From Paralvinella palmiformis (Eukaryota > Annelida > Polychaeta > Terebellida > Alvinellidae), in NCBI GenBank assembly GCA_025642065.1, contig JAODUP010000103.1:1-64000 (forward strand): a stretch of 64,000 nucleotides of DNA. The letters run 5' to 3'. The notes under the pieces are model-generated. The model searched no databases and was not told the DNA's origin. It saw only the letters and a program-made list of their open reading frames with translations. Shown here piece by piece: positions 19,165 through 31,781 of the stretch (its first letter is position 1; each line of letters starts with the position of its first letter). A program made the position numbers and the translations under genes.

Positions 19165-19776
19165 ATGTGCCGAAATCGGTGGAAGAAGGCCGTGAATTTT
19201 GCCGAAGTGAAGCGCAGGATTACCGAATTCGCGATGAGAACGCGCGACGACCTACGAGACCTCCGCTTCTGGCGTGGCGTTCTTGCCGAGTTCACCGGAT
19301 CCGTGTTTCTGATCCTGGTCGGCTGCGGCTCATGGACGGGACGTGGCGATGGTCCGGATACGGTGCGCGTGGCGCTGGCCTTCGGATTCATGTATGCCAT
19401 CCTGATCTACTGCCTCAGGCGCACCAGCGGCGCGCACCTCAATCCGGTCGTGACCATAGCGACGGCGGTCACATGCAAGATCAGCGCCGCCCGTGCCGCC
19501 ATCTATGTGACGTCTCAGACGTTCGGAGCTCTGTTCGGCGCCTCCTTTCTGTACGCCGTCACTCCGGAGCCGTTCCGTGGCACGCTCGGGTGTACAACTC
19601 CGCAAGATGGCGTCAGTGAGGGACAAGGATTCGGAGTGGAATTCTTCTGTACTCTGATCCTGATCTTCGTCACCTTTGCTTGCTTCGAGGAGCATGACCA
19701 GGAAGAGGAACGGCGATGTCCGGGACACCTCATAGTTGGCCTGGCAGTGGCTTCACTATCCTTTTATGCGGTATAT

Positions 19777-19842
<66 letters not shown>

Positions 19843-20347
19843 CTATCTTTATAAGCAGAAGTAATAAAATACGGTCATATTACTCTACTTTAAAAAAAAT
19901 TAAATTTTTTTTTTTAAATTAAATTCAACATTCAGCTTATGGTTGTTTATTCTTATGAATATAGGTGATCGAATTTTAGAATACCGAAAGGAAATGCCAG
20001 AAGGATAGATTCATATCTTAACACCATCTTTGAACTTTCGAATGCATTCCTCTAAGTGTCTAATATTTATAACCAAGCCTAAAATTATAGATTATTCCAA
20101 TTTCGTGTATAAAATTCGATTGATTAGTTTCATATTCTTCGGATGCCATCTGAAGTACGCGTGCAATCCCTCGGTCTAAAAATCCATACTGGTATGACAT
20201 TGATAAAGCTGGCAAAGGTCACAAAGTTGTAATTCGTTTCCACGTTTCAATTCAAGTGGCATTAACTGATGCGACGATGCCTAAGAGACACAACAGACTT
20301 ATCAGAATCAGCCATTTGAAATCGGTATATAGAGACACGGTTTAGTT

Positions 20348-20398
<51 letters not shown>

Positions 20399-20846
20399 GC
20401 CCTGGCTCAGAACATCAACATTTAATAGGCTCTCGGCGCGTCAACCAACATAACAGTTTGTCAAATACGTGACAAAATTGTGTTTGTGTGTGCGTGCACG
20501 CGCGCATGCGTGCGTGCGTGTGTGTGTAGCCTTAGAGTCATCGTTACCAATTTCACCCCGCTATCAACGAACGTTCTGGTAATATAACAATAAAGCTAAT
20601 AAAGCTTCGTCCCGTTTTATACCTTTATATCCTTGCCGAATATTATAATTCACAACAATGGGGGAGGTGGGGACCCATAAAGGCAAGTATTAGTTTCCTG
20701 CCATTAATCGTTCACCCAGGAGACATGTCATCTCTACGTGGGGTAATGTTGTCCTAAAGGTTCCATGTTCATTCGCCCCGAAGGTATTATCGACCTTGCG
20801 TTGTTTTGCCATTCCCGCAGGACTTGTGTTTTAAGCCGGTTCTAGG

Positions 20847-20898
<52 letters not shown>

Positions 20899-21254
20899 CT
20901 CCAAATGTAGCCGAATATGGCCAAAGCACACCGTCCCGATGATCTGGATGGCTTACTTTTAAAGCACGCCTTCCCAATATAGCAAACCGACGCCAACTAG
21001 CGATCGGGCTCTAATCGAAGTAATGCAATGCCCGAGGCTTCTGGAACTTATGGGATTTTTTTCTCTCGCTGTTCTTGTTATTGTTGCGATGTTCTATTTT
21101 CGGGATCACTTCGCCGATCAATATCCGTCTATGTTGGTTAACGTCGTACGTATATGGCTTAAGCGGTGACTTACTATTACGTAAGAGATAAGATCCTGGG
21201 GATCCAGACGGGTTATCTAATATTATTGATCATTTTCGTCCCAGATCATATTGT

Positions 21255-21293
<39 letters not shown>

Positions 21294-22189
21294 GATCGGA
21301 TGTTGTGAACAGTGGCTTAACTCAACTTTCGTTTCAGGTTCCACTGACTGGAGGCAGCTTTAATCCTGCCAGGAGCTTTGCACCGGCTATCATACGCGGG
21401 ATATGGACGAAACACTGGGTAATATGATGAAAAGTCGGTCCACAATCCGGACTTTTCTCTCCAATAGTTAATGCTCTTATTTTGCCGAACTGATCCCAGT
21501 TCTAATAACTGGCGAAACGTTTCTGGTGGAGTGAAGATTTGGTTAATTGAACCAAACAGAAACACAATGTATCCAGTGTACTTAGCTAACAAGCCAGGTG
21601 TTACCAGATGTTATAAGTGCTCCGCTAATCCAGATATACGATCTCTCTCTGTCGCGCGCTCTCTCTCTCTCTGTCTGTGTGTGTGTGTTTGTGTGTGTGA
21701 TAGGATGGTGCTATTAAAACCACTAATATATAGTACTAAAACTATATATGTCTACACATTACATATTCAGGAATCTGGCTTAAATATTCAGAAATATAAC
21801 TTAGACAGAAGAAACCTTTGGTGATCTCGTACTGTAGTCTAAAATTTAAATTTTGTACTTGTAGTCTTCCCTTCAGTCTCCCAGCACCATTACGAGCCAT
21901 AGTTATCACAAATTTCATTAACCGTAAATTAAAATGGACGTGCCTGCTGAACGTGTAATTCAAAACCTGGCTTCTCATTCTTTCCCTGTGTCTCGATAAA
22001 AATCTCTCTGGCTGTGAGACTCGTAAACTCAAATAAACTATGTAAACAACAGTAGGTTAAGCAATCAATCACACCCGTGACAGCACTCACGAAATTCCAC
22101 TTTTGTCTATTGCCAAACCAAACAATAAAATCAGCCAATATGTGACCATATCAACAGCAGTTCTAGTTTAGGAGGAGGATAAAGGGTGA

Positions 22190-22230
<41 letters not shown>

Positions 22231-24989
22231 GAGAGAGGGGTGACTTAATAAAGGTAACCAATTATTTATCTAAGTGAACATATATTACATAGATTGGGGA
22301 TAAGAGGTCAAAGAAATCGATTTATATTTTGACCTCTGGTCGTGATGATATACAGTAGTAGTGATGGGTTTACAAGAGAGGGCAATCAGCTTATTAAATC
22401 ACATTAAATCACATTAAATCACATTAAATCAAGCTCAGTACCCAAGTAATTATCTTCGGCTAAATTTTAATGTAAAACTGTTCTTGTTGGTATGTTTCGT
22501 GTCTTTAATTCTACGCGTATATACTTATAATAAACAACATATATTTTAAGGTGCGTAATCATGGCGCATTAGTACAGCGCTTGGAATTTTATTCAGGTGC
22601 TCATTGCGTTGGCGGGCCTATACTAATACAATTTAAAAAGATAGATTACTAGAAACTGAAACTAGCGTAGCAGATATTGTAACAAAAACAACAGTGTAGT
22701 TGAAATAAACGTTGAATATATTGCAATGAAAAAATTTAATTAATGCGTAAACATCTGAAGCAGACTTGATTAGAGAATGAGCCAAGTTTAGAGGTGGTCG
22801 AGTTATTAAGAGAATGGCAGAGGTTCAGAATCATAGTCGTCGTCGTTGGATTAGGGCGGAGGGGGGCGGAGCGGACAATGCAGAAGTGTCCGGCTGTCAT
22901 TTGTTGTTTTCTGTCTGTTTCTTTGTGTATGGGGGGGGGGGTTGATTGATGGTGGCTGCCTTTCACAGATTTACTAACTAGCGCGTTGGACCACAGATCA
23001 CTATCACCTGAGTTCGAATCTCGGTATGGGCATTTCTGAAGGGTGTTTTATCTTTGACTTCGCTTCATTACCGTTGGAGGTCGCTCGGCCCATTTAGCCT
23101 ACCATGTGCACAAAAGTGGCCGTAAAACATCAATCAGCTTATCTCTCCCTCATTAACGAGCGTGAAATTTTAACATTTGCTCTCACCGTGTTATTTATTC
23201 AGCTTCTTTACTACTGATGTTTTTCATTTCATTAAAAATTTGCAAATATCGAGACTTTTAGGATATCTCGCAACAACAACAACAATCACAGTTGAGCACA
23301 TACATGATTTCGGCTTCAAGACTGTGAATGTATCCTCTGTACAGCGCAACATTTACTGTAAGCGCCTTAAAGGAACAGTTCACCTTCAGATAATATTTCT
23401 TAAATGTGTAATGCTTATAACCGTAAACCAAAAATTCATAACAATAATCGCGAACTATACCTGATATCATAGATATAAGGAAATAATTCAAATTACTAGA
23501 GAGCCCCCATTACGGCTGCACCGGATGCAAGATTCGAAGGCGGGAAGGAGCAAATGCCCTGACGTCACCTGGGACAGCAGTACTCAGTGTTAACATAGAC
23601 ATCAGTTAAGTGTTCACGGTTCTCCCCGCGCTTTCTTCGATAATTCCGCTTTTTCGAAACAGTCGGAATCATCTTCTGGGTCTTCTGGTCAAACTGATAT
23701 AGCTGCGCCCACAGGCCATTAAAGCCCGATTAATCAGCCCTTGGAACTGGATTATTTTCAATTTTCACGACTAATACAAGTATACTCACAAATATCGTAA
23801 ATAATGTCAAAATCTCCTGAATGCTGACGTCACTTAAGCGTATCCGGTTGACCTGAAGTCCGTAGAGCTCGTACAAAAGCATGTAAACAAGTGTGAGCAA
23901 AGAATTAAAACTAAACGTCATAATTTTGTTAAAATTACGTCCTGGATGACATACAACGATATCATTTTGAGCCAGAAGGAACCTTAGAAGAGGAAGATGA
24001 TTCAAAATGGCTCAGAAATTAACGCTCAAGAGAAACCATAATCCGTATCAGTCTAGAGAGCGCCCATGTGACGTCAGAGCATTTCAGTTTCTCCTTCCCG
24101 CCTTCGAATCTGGCTTCCGATGCAGCCGTAATGGCGGCCCTCCAGTAATTTCCCTATATCTATGATATGAGATATATATATCGTGATTATTATTGTGGAA
24201 TTTTTGGTTACTGTTAAAATTTCGGCTCGTTCAGCCTGCTACGTAAGCACTTTTCGTGTTCCTGGAGTAGTCCGAACCAATTAGCAGAGATATATAAGAA
24301 CATACATATCCACGAGCAGTTACTGGAAATATCGCAGTAAAACGCCTAGATAGATTTTGCATTTAAACCAGTCCTCACAAAGTTTTGATGTAATTGAGTA
24401 AAGTACCAATATCCTTCTGTTTTTTCCTAAATTAGACACAATCACACCCAAACACATAAAAAATTCACATTATCTTATAGAATTCCACCACAATGGTACC
24501 CCTCTAACTCAGAACCTGCTCTGGGTGGAAAAACGACTGTTGATATTCACTAACATGAATTGTTTTTAAATTGACATTTTAGATTCAAGAACGGCTATTA
24601 CGGTTAAAAGAACATATCAATTATAAAGTAAATCATATCAATCATAACTCATTACAGACCATACAAATATATAATTCCAGATATACTGGTTTGGCACCGT
24701 TCTTGGCGGCATCATAGGGGGTACATTATACGAAGTGATATTCTCCAGAAAGGCCACCCTTTCACGGCTGGTCACGTGTCTGACAACGACCAGATTCGGA
24801 AAACAACAGGAGTCAAAACCACCCGGACCGGCGGGGCCTCCGCCGCCAGATGGGGTTAACGTAGCCCAGCGCCGTGTGCTCAAATCCGGAGACAGTGCCG
24901 TGATGGCGTCCGTGGATTCCATGCCAGACATCGAAGATTCTTCCAGTAGCGAAGAAGATAACGAGAAAACCAGCATAAAAATCGCATGA
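19165..24989 (+). CDS. Aquaporin (classical water-channel type), 3 coding exons
   Basis: Membrane water channel of the MIP family, 331 residues. Exons: 19165-19770 (202 codons), 21338-21418 (27 codons), 24681-24989 (ends in TGA). All junctions are GT..AG and phase 0. Exon 1 covers TM1-TM5: FWRGVLAEFTGSVFLILVG near residue 35, and the first pore loop SGAHLNPVVT with NPV (93-95) in place of NPA. Exon 2 is almost exactly the second pore loop, PLTGGSFNPARSF, with canonical NPA (211-213) and the selectivity-filter Arg 214. Exon 3 holds TM6 (WFGTVLGGIIGGTLYEVIF) and a ~75-residue hydrophilic tail, first proline-rich, then acidic and serine-rich. The first Met of the open frame was taken as start; Met24 is an alternative. 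It resembles AQP1/AQP4-type channels more than aquaglyceroporins. The ARP8 gene lies downstream, convergent. Confidence 0.9.
19771..21337 (+). other. Aquaporin intron 1
   Basis: Starts GTATATAC and runs within ~10 bases into an (AT)n tract at 19779-19839. Other simple repeats: (AT)n 20353-20395, TG/CG-rich 20480-20526, (TC)n(TG)n 20848-20900, (AT)n 21255-21289. Short frames in it reflect the simple repeats. Confidence 0.75.
22970..23137 (+). mobile_element. tRNA-derived SINE, family B
   Basis: GCGTTGGACCACAGATCACT and the box B GAGTTCGAATCTCGG, then the family body (CTCGGCCCATTTAGCCTACC) and tail GTGGCCGTAAAACATCAA. The start is slightly shortened compared with the copy at 12592. Same orientation as the aquaporin gene. 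Confidence 0.8.
23366..24240. mobile_element. Non-autonomous DNA transposon with long inverted repeats
   Basis: Arms at about 23418-23585 and 24046-24225 are inverted copies of each other: ATATCATAGATATAAGGAAA against ATATCATAGATATAGGGAAA, then CATTACGGCTGCA and GATTCGAAGGCGGGAAGGAG on both sides. The left flank CTTAAAGGAACAGTTCACCT matches the sequence beside the (AT)n tract in the 5' repeat arms. The middle (about 23590-24040) has no coding frame that I can identify. Confidence 0.65.
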
Positions 24990-25100
24990 GAAGCATCTCA
25001 AGTGTAGAGTTTTTGTCGAATGTAGTTAGTACAGACTTGGTGACGTCACCCTTTAAACGTGATTATCTGTCTTACAGAATATTTATTAAACGAAATGGTT

Positions 25101-25500
25101 TCGTAATTCGAGCATCGGAACCCTGTACCTCAGCGTTATAGGTTCGAGCGCTCAATGCGCATGCACCAATTATTCCTCGTTGGCTATTACTTCCGCTGAA
25201 AGATGGTGGCCGAACACGTAGGATAGTTACATTTGGGTTGAAAGTAGAAGACGCTTTTCATAGTTTTGAAGGGGTACAACGCGAAAATAAAAGAAATAGA
25301 AGATAGAACAGCCGTGCGGGTTTAGACATAATCGGGGTTCCTACGTGTTATAGAAAACCTGGAAAATAACAAATTCATTTTCCAGGTTTTTTCCTAAATT
25401 AGACACAATCACATCCAAACACATAAAAAATTCACATTATCTTATAGGGTGCTCGGATCCTTATCATCAGCGAACACGATTCCGATGCTCGGATACGTAA
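25101..25500. mobile_element. TIR DNA transposon, copy 1, with internal filler
   Basis: Ends carry inverted CGAGCATCGGAA (left 25109-25120; right reversed, TTCCGATGCTCGG, about 25480-25492). The left half matches the copy at 53452-54132 closely, including AAGTAGAAGA.GCTTTT.ATAG and AAAACCTGGAAAATAACAAA. Where that copy continues, this one switches at 25387 to a 61-bp segment copied from aquaporin intron 2. No intact transposase. Confidence 0.65.
25387..25447 (+). repeat. 61-bp duplicate of aquaporin intron 2 sequence (24420-24480)
   Basis: TTTTTTCCTAAATTAGACAC through CATTATCTTATAG is repeated with one difference (CACCCAAAC at 24420-24480 against CATCCAAAC here). The duplicate sits inside the TIR element, 970 bp from its source. 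Confidence 0.85.
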
Positions 25501-26236
25501 CAACAGCCTTTATTAAACCAATATGCACTATCCAACAAATAGCATCCGATTGGATGAAAAAGATACACAGGATATTATCAGATTTAGCTTTAGACAGCGC
25601 ATGAACTATGATTGTTTTTTCCCTTCTTCCGAATTTCTGGAAAATGGCCTATGCAGTATGCTACCGTTTTGAGAAACTATATTTGTCTAATTAATACTTC
25701 TAGGCAGAAATGAAGCATGTAACATATAAAATAGGCTGTGGCGGACGTACTCCAAAGTAGCTACATCTCCGGCACTTCAGCTACACATGGGCACCTTCCC
25801 GAATAACCGGCATAATAAAACACACTGCCGGCTACTGGACACCTTACCAATTTACTAAAGCTCCGGCACCTAACCTGAAGTATTTGTCCAATTCTATCAA
25901 GGTAACATGCAAGCAACACAATATGAGTACAAGAGTAATTACTTATATCCTTTTATTTATTATTGCAATATTTATCAATTCAAGCATGGCTCAGTTGATA
26001 CCCCGATACCGGTTCAAGCTGAATACGTTGCGACATTTTCTTGTCTAGTTTTGTTGAAATTTTGGGGAGAGACCAGCAACCTGGTGGTGTCTTTTGTTCA
26101 GTCTTTATTGTTAATGGTGGTGTTTATAGGGGTCTGTCAGTAGAACTAGAAGTGGGGTTATGATGTCTGGTAGGAATGTTGATTTTCTTATGATCATGTT
26201 GCTAGGTGATGATCTGGAAGTGACATGCCCGCACTG

Positions 26237-26271
<35 letters not shown>

Positions 26272-26808
26272 TGTCTGGCAGCAGATGCACTATATACATC
26301 ACGGAAACAGGGAATGTGCAGGTCCGGACCTATAGCCACTTCGTATAAAATATGTACACCACTGGGTATAAATATGCTATTAAAAGACTGTATTATAAAC
26401 ATAATTACATAAATATCAGGCCAAGATTTAGCTTGCTGTTATTATCTTGATGTAAACTTTTATGTACAATTTATTTCCTATTTATAAGCATTTCTTAGAT
26501 AGAATGTTTGTGGATCTGTTATACATAATTAATTGTAGTATTTTAACAACTATGTCATACATATTAGCTTGACGTTGTAACAAATGTGTTTTCATCAACT
26601 TAGACTGGTGTGTCTTGACATGTCACTGGTCATCATGCAAAATGTATATCTGCATAGGCGATTCAATATATGCTTATAAACAGACCAGGAATTTGTTTCA
26701 CACATACACACACACACACACACATTATGCTTAACAGCATAAATTGTATGAATTAATACAACCACAAACAAATCTACATTAAAATTTTCAGATTTATTTC
26801 TCGTAATT

Positions 26809-29800
26809 CTACCATATGAATGGTGCCCGCTCTCTCAGTACACGTACGCCATACCGATGCCATTCACCTTGACGTATCCACAACTCTTGAGCTGTGTCTA
26901 AACAACACAAGATGGCAGCACCCTTCCATGATGTCACCTTTGGATCAATGTCCTATAGGGAATATAAAATGAGTCACAGAGTTTAGTCTCGATGTTGGTT
27001 CCCCATGGACCTATGAATGGATGAGCTAACCCCCAAGTAAAATGGAAATGAGGCTGTAACACTTTGAAATACATAAAATTATAATTTTATTTAACAGATC
27101 CTACCAATGACACTATATTAAAGATGCTTTGCTTACAATGCAATTATAAAGTGTGGGAAATTACCAATAAACAGCAATAATTTAATTAATATTTTACATA
27201 TCCTTTTACTAATGATAATAATAATCATATTAATATTATTACTAATAGTATTACTACTACTACTACTACTACTGTTAAAAACTATTTATGGAAGGTATCT
27301 GCACAGTGTCAGACCTAAAAACTAAATCAATTTAAACCTTTTCACTATAAAATATGCAGTTGTAAAATAATGCAGACAGTGATATGTATTGGCCTTAGTT
27401 TTTATACAGAATAATATTACTAATCTGAAATATTTTAATTCTGCCTCAGTGACTGAGTTCTAATAATTCAAATTTAGATATACATCAGCCACGACTGACC
27501 TTGGGCTGATAAACAATATCCGTACTCTCCAGAGAAGTGACAATATGTGGTGGTATGTGTTTAAGGATGAGTTCTCCCAACCATTCAGTAACCCCCTCAA
27601 ACACGAAACCACCACCAACAAGCAATATACGACTGTACATCCTTCTGCGCATATCTTCTCCCTCTGTAACATAACACAAATCATATCATCATTGTCATAA
27701 TTTAAAACTGAAGTTTAGTATTAATCTTAGTAATTAGTATCACAAATGACACCAATTAGATTCCATATTGCTTGACAGTTTCTACACTTCATCAACAGGT
27801 CATGAACCACCAATTAATTAAATTGCTATCACATATGAGATAACCAGTCAGTATTTAATCCAGAAAGCCATCCTTTCATTCAAATGGATGACCTGAAATA
27901 GATCTAGACAGTGAAAAATGCAAAGCAGAGGATGGTAGATGTGTCTGTTAAAATAACAACTTGATCCCCATTAGATAAATTTTCTGTTATAGTATGAAGT
28001 TGGTCTTATTTACATAAAGAAATTTCAACTTTTGACTAGATGTCTATCTCAAAATGATATGAGAATAATGTTCTTAAAAACATGGTTTTACAAGATGAGT
28101 AATTTTATATACACAAATTATTTTTTTAACCAGAAAACACCTCCCAGGCAGCCAGGAATGTTTTATTCATTAACAATAATTTTATTTGAAACATTAATAT
28201 ACTTCAGTTAATATTCAAACAATATTTACTATATTATCTTTCAACATTTTAGTTAATCCCAGGCTATTGTATGTTTTGGGTGAGTGAGTGAGTGTTTTTT
28301 TAGCTTTGGGGTTAGTTTTACCTTAGACGAGATATATGGCACAAGAAACATTCGACAAACATGGAAAACTCAGGACTACCAAGAGGACTAGAGAAGCACC
28401 TATTAATAATAATCTATATTTAATAAAGCAGCCTTACTAGCTGGAGCCATTCAAAGGCGCTGTACCTATAATGTGTAATATAATAATAACCCAAATAATA
28501 TGTCTGTAAAAACCCTATAAGATATTTAAAAGACATTTATTATTTATCTGTGAAAGCGACCTTGAACAGATCTGTTTTAAGAATAGATTTAGACGATGCA
28601 TTTATAATATATGCAGGCAACCTATTCCATAAAGTGCTGGCTGCAAGACTAAAAGCACATTTGCCATATGACTTGAGCCGAGACACAGACTGGATCACCT
28701 GAATTTTCGGAATGACTTTCTAATGGACACCAGTTCACACAGATATTCTGGCACCATATCATTAATAGATTTAATAAATGTTATTAATAAAAGTTATTAA
28801 TAAAATCTTGAAATGGATACACTGTCTAACAGGTACCCAATGTAGTTTTTGAAGAATTATGGAGATGTGACCAAGTTTCGAATATTTGTCACTATGTGAG
28901 CTGCACTATTCTGAATTCTATTATGTGGAGTAGTATAACTTTTAAAAGGCATACTCAGTGTTCAGCTCAATGAAATTGATAATTTTTAACACGTGTCAAC
29001 TTACCACATCTCTCAATACTTCTACAGATCCCTTCATCGAGACCCATCAGACCTTCACTGATGTCAACACCCTCTTCCTCTTCCTCCATCATACGTATCA
29101 GCTTACTAATTCCACCAGTAGATGGCACCTCCGAGGTGGGACCTTCTGGTCGATCCATGGTATCATCATCATCCATCTGGGCCTCATCAATGATACTAGA
29201 ATCATTCTGGGACAGCTGCTCCACAGCTGTTGCACTTTCTTTCTTTCGCAAGGCAACAAGTCTGGCAGCCTAAAATCGTGATGTTTTTGTTAAGATACAA
29301 AAAAATAACAAAATACTACATGAAATGCAACATATATCAGACTGTTTATCAGATTAATTGTGATAAGCATGGCAACATCTAAGATATAAAAAATATTAAT
29401 CCTCATCATGTAAACTGGGATACATCAGTTTTGATGATTGATTTTTTACAGCCAGTTTTATGCACATGGTAGGCTAAATGGGCCGAGCAACCTCCAAAGG
29501 TAATGAAGTAAAGCCAAAGATGAAACATCCTTCAGATATGCCAACCCAGAGATTCAAACTCAGGTGGTAGTGATCTCTGGTCCAACACGATACCAACTAG
29601 ACCAAATTTCATAATCCAATTTTTAAAACATCCATGGGGATTTGATAGCAGCATGATTATATCTCAATTCAAAACTGAGTAAAAAAAGAATGAAAGTAAA
29701 TTAATGACTAAGTTACCTGTTCATGTTTTGACATCGTCTGCATCAAATAATCTTCATCAAGAGTATCAGCTGGATCACTACAGTATCTGTCCATGTTTTT

Positions 29801-31729
29801 ACAAACGTTGGTTCCTATCAGACCCAGCATGTTTGGGTAGAACATGGCCATTGGTGCCAAGACACGTTCATCACCCATATAAAATCGATACTTGGATAGT
29901 TTACAGTTTGGCTGACCAACACGTATCTCCTTTTGCTCTACTCCAAACATATCCTATCCAGGTGAAAACAAAGCGAATATTTAAAGAACAGAAAAAAAAC
30001 CAGTAACTTTGCTGTTTGAAAATCACAAATTTAAGATTTACTATATATAGTGTCATGTATAACAAAATAGATCAATAGCAAAAAGAACAATGATATTTAT
30101 AGTAAATAAGCTAAATGGTTTCTTTGTACTTCTTATAAACCATAATCTTCTGTGTATAATGCGCACTTTTTTAAAGAATTTTTGACAGACACATTTTATT
30201 ACTACGGCCATTGTTTTTTGAATACTTGTTTTACAAAGCCACCGATCACCTCTGAAAGCTGCTGCTGGGAAATAAAATTGACTTTTATTCTTTTTATTAT
30301 TATATTCATGCTGACCTCACCTGAACGCTGTGCAGAAGCAGATTAGGCTATCATGCGGCCTAATCCAAAATGGTGACAGGTCAGTTCCGCTACAAAATTA
30401 TTTTAGTTATTTCTCCAGTAAATTAGTCTTTAAGCCTAGAAATCTTGTAACTTTAAACTCCCCCCTCACTGAGAAACACATAAACAGTTCAAACTTTGCA
30501 GAGATCTACTTAAAATCACCATCGAAAATATCACTGTGATAAGTCTAGCGCCGATAAAAGAATATGTGCATTGCTATTCATAATACTGTAAACTTAATTG
30601 AACTGTGTTCATGGTTATTATAATAAATTACTTAATTTCTTTGTGTCTAATTATTATCTTTTATCACCCTTTAATACCAAATGATCAAAAGGATCATTAT
30701 ACAAGGTGTGAACATAAATAAACTACCTTAAAATCTCACGAAACAGCTGGACTTATATGTGCATTAATTAGTGAAACAATAGAAATCACTGCTCACAATT
30801 GAGACAAGTTAATTATAACATCACAGCAATAACGAATGGAAATCAAAGGTTGTAACAAAGAGCTTTTTATCTTTTTGTAGACCTTAGAAGCAAGATCTGT
30901 ATCAGGCCGTCATACAGGAGGGTGTAATTAATTACAGAAACATGGTGTGCAAGTCCAGCTGCAAATTTCTCCTGTGCATTATACACAAAACTAGTTGTTT
31001 TTTTTGGTCAACAAGTGGTGCGTGTTATACACAAGTGCGCATTATACATGGAAGATTACAGTACACAAGAAAATAATAGCTACCCAGCTACAATCACCAA
31101 CATCAAATGTAGTTCCTTAATTTATAAAACATATTGCATGCAATACTAGCATATAGTCAACGCACATTGTCTTTTAAAAGTAAAAAATCCCCTTTTTTTG
31201 GCTATGTAGTCTAATGTTTGACTATTAGAGTTATTCAGTGTTAAACGGGATGAAACATTTCCTAACTGTAATTCCAAATTCTCCGTTCTGGAAATAATTA
31301 ATTATGAATTTTACCTCATAGAGAAATTAAAATGCAGGTGTCAACTGAGTAGATGCCAGCAGATAATAATTCCAAATTATATTCCTATGAAAATTGTTAA
31401 ATAGTATAAACTAATTATTCTTATTAATGACATGTTACATGTATCTAAAATTAATCAATTAGCATTTGCTACATTATTTTAAAAAAAATTGCTACTTAGT
31501 GTACCCCCAAACATTTTTCATTTATCAACCAACAACTTCTTACTTATCCCTAGCAGCAATTTTCCTATTTAAAGTTTCATTCAAACACATATTAAGAGTA
31601 TGCATAATTATGTATAATCATCTGTTAAATGAAAACACCAATATAGATACACCATATACCAAACACATTTTAAGTATCAATACAAAAATTTATTATTTGT
31701 CTCTGAAATGATTAAGTATCTACAATCTG

Positions 31730-31781
<52 letters not shown>

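Larger units (their letters stand above)
21419..24680 (+). other. Aquaporin intron 2
   Basis: Holds TC/TG repeats (about 21640-21700), (AT)n at 22193-22227, four ATTAAATCAC units at 22395-22432, a family B SINE (22970-23137) and a long-inverted-repeat transposon (about 23366-24240). Frames across 21471-22138 match nothing I recognise. Confidence 0.7.
24990..26808. other. Intergenic between the convergent aquaporin and ARP8 genes
   Basis: Contains the TIR element at 25101-25500, (AT)n at 26238-26268, (CA)n near 26705, and otherwise nothing recognised. Small frames at 25907-26348 overlap the microsatellite and are not supported. Confidence 0.6.

Noticed and set aside
19330..19733. Minus-strand frames of 72-132 residues
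   Set aside because: Shadows of the aquaporin first exon, whose GC-rich codons leave few stops on the other strand.
28958..29281. Plus-strand frames opposite ARP8 exon 10
   Set aside because: They mirror the acidic, Asp/Glu-rich ARP8 segment coded on the minus strand.
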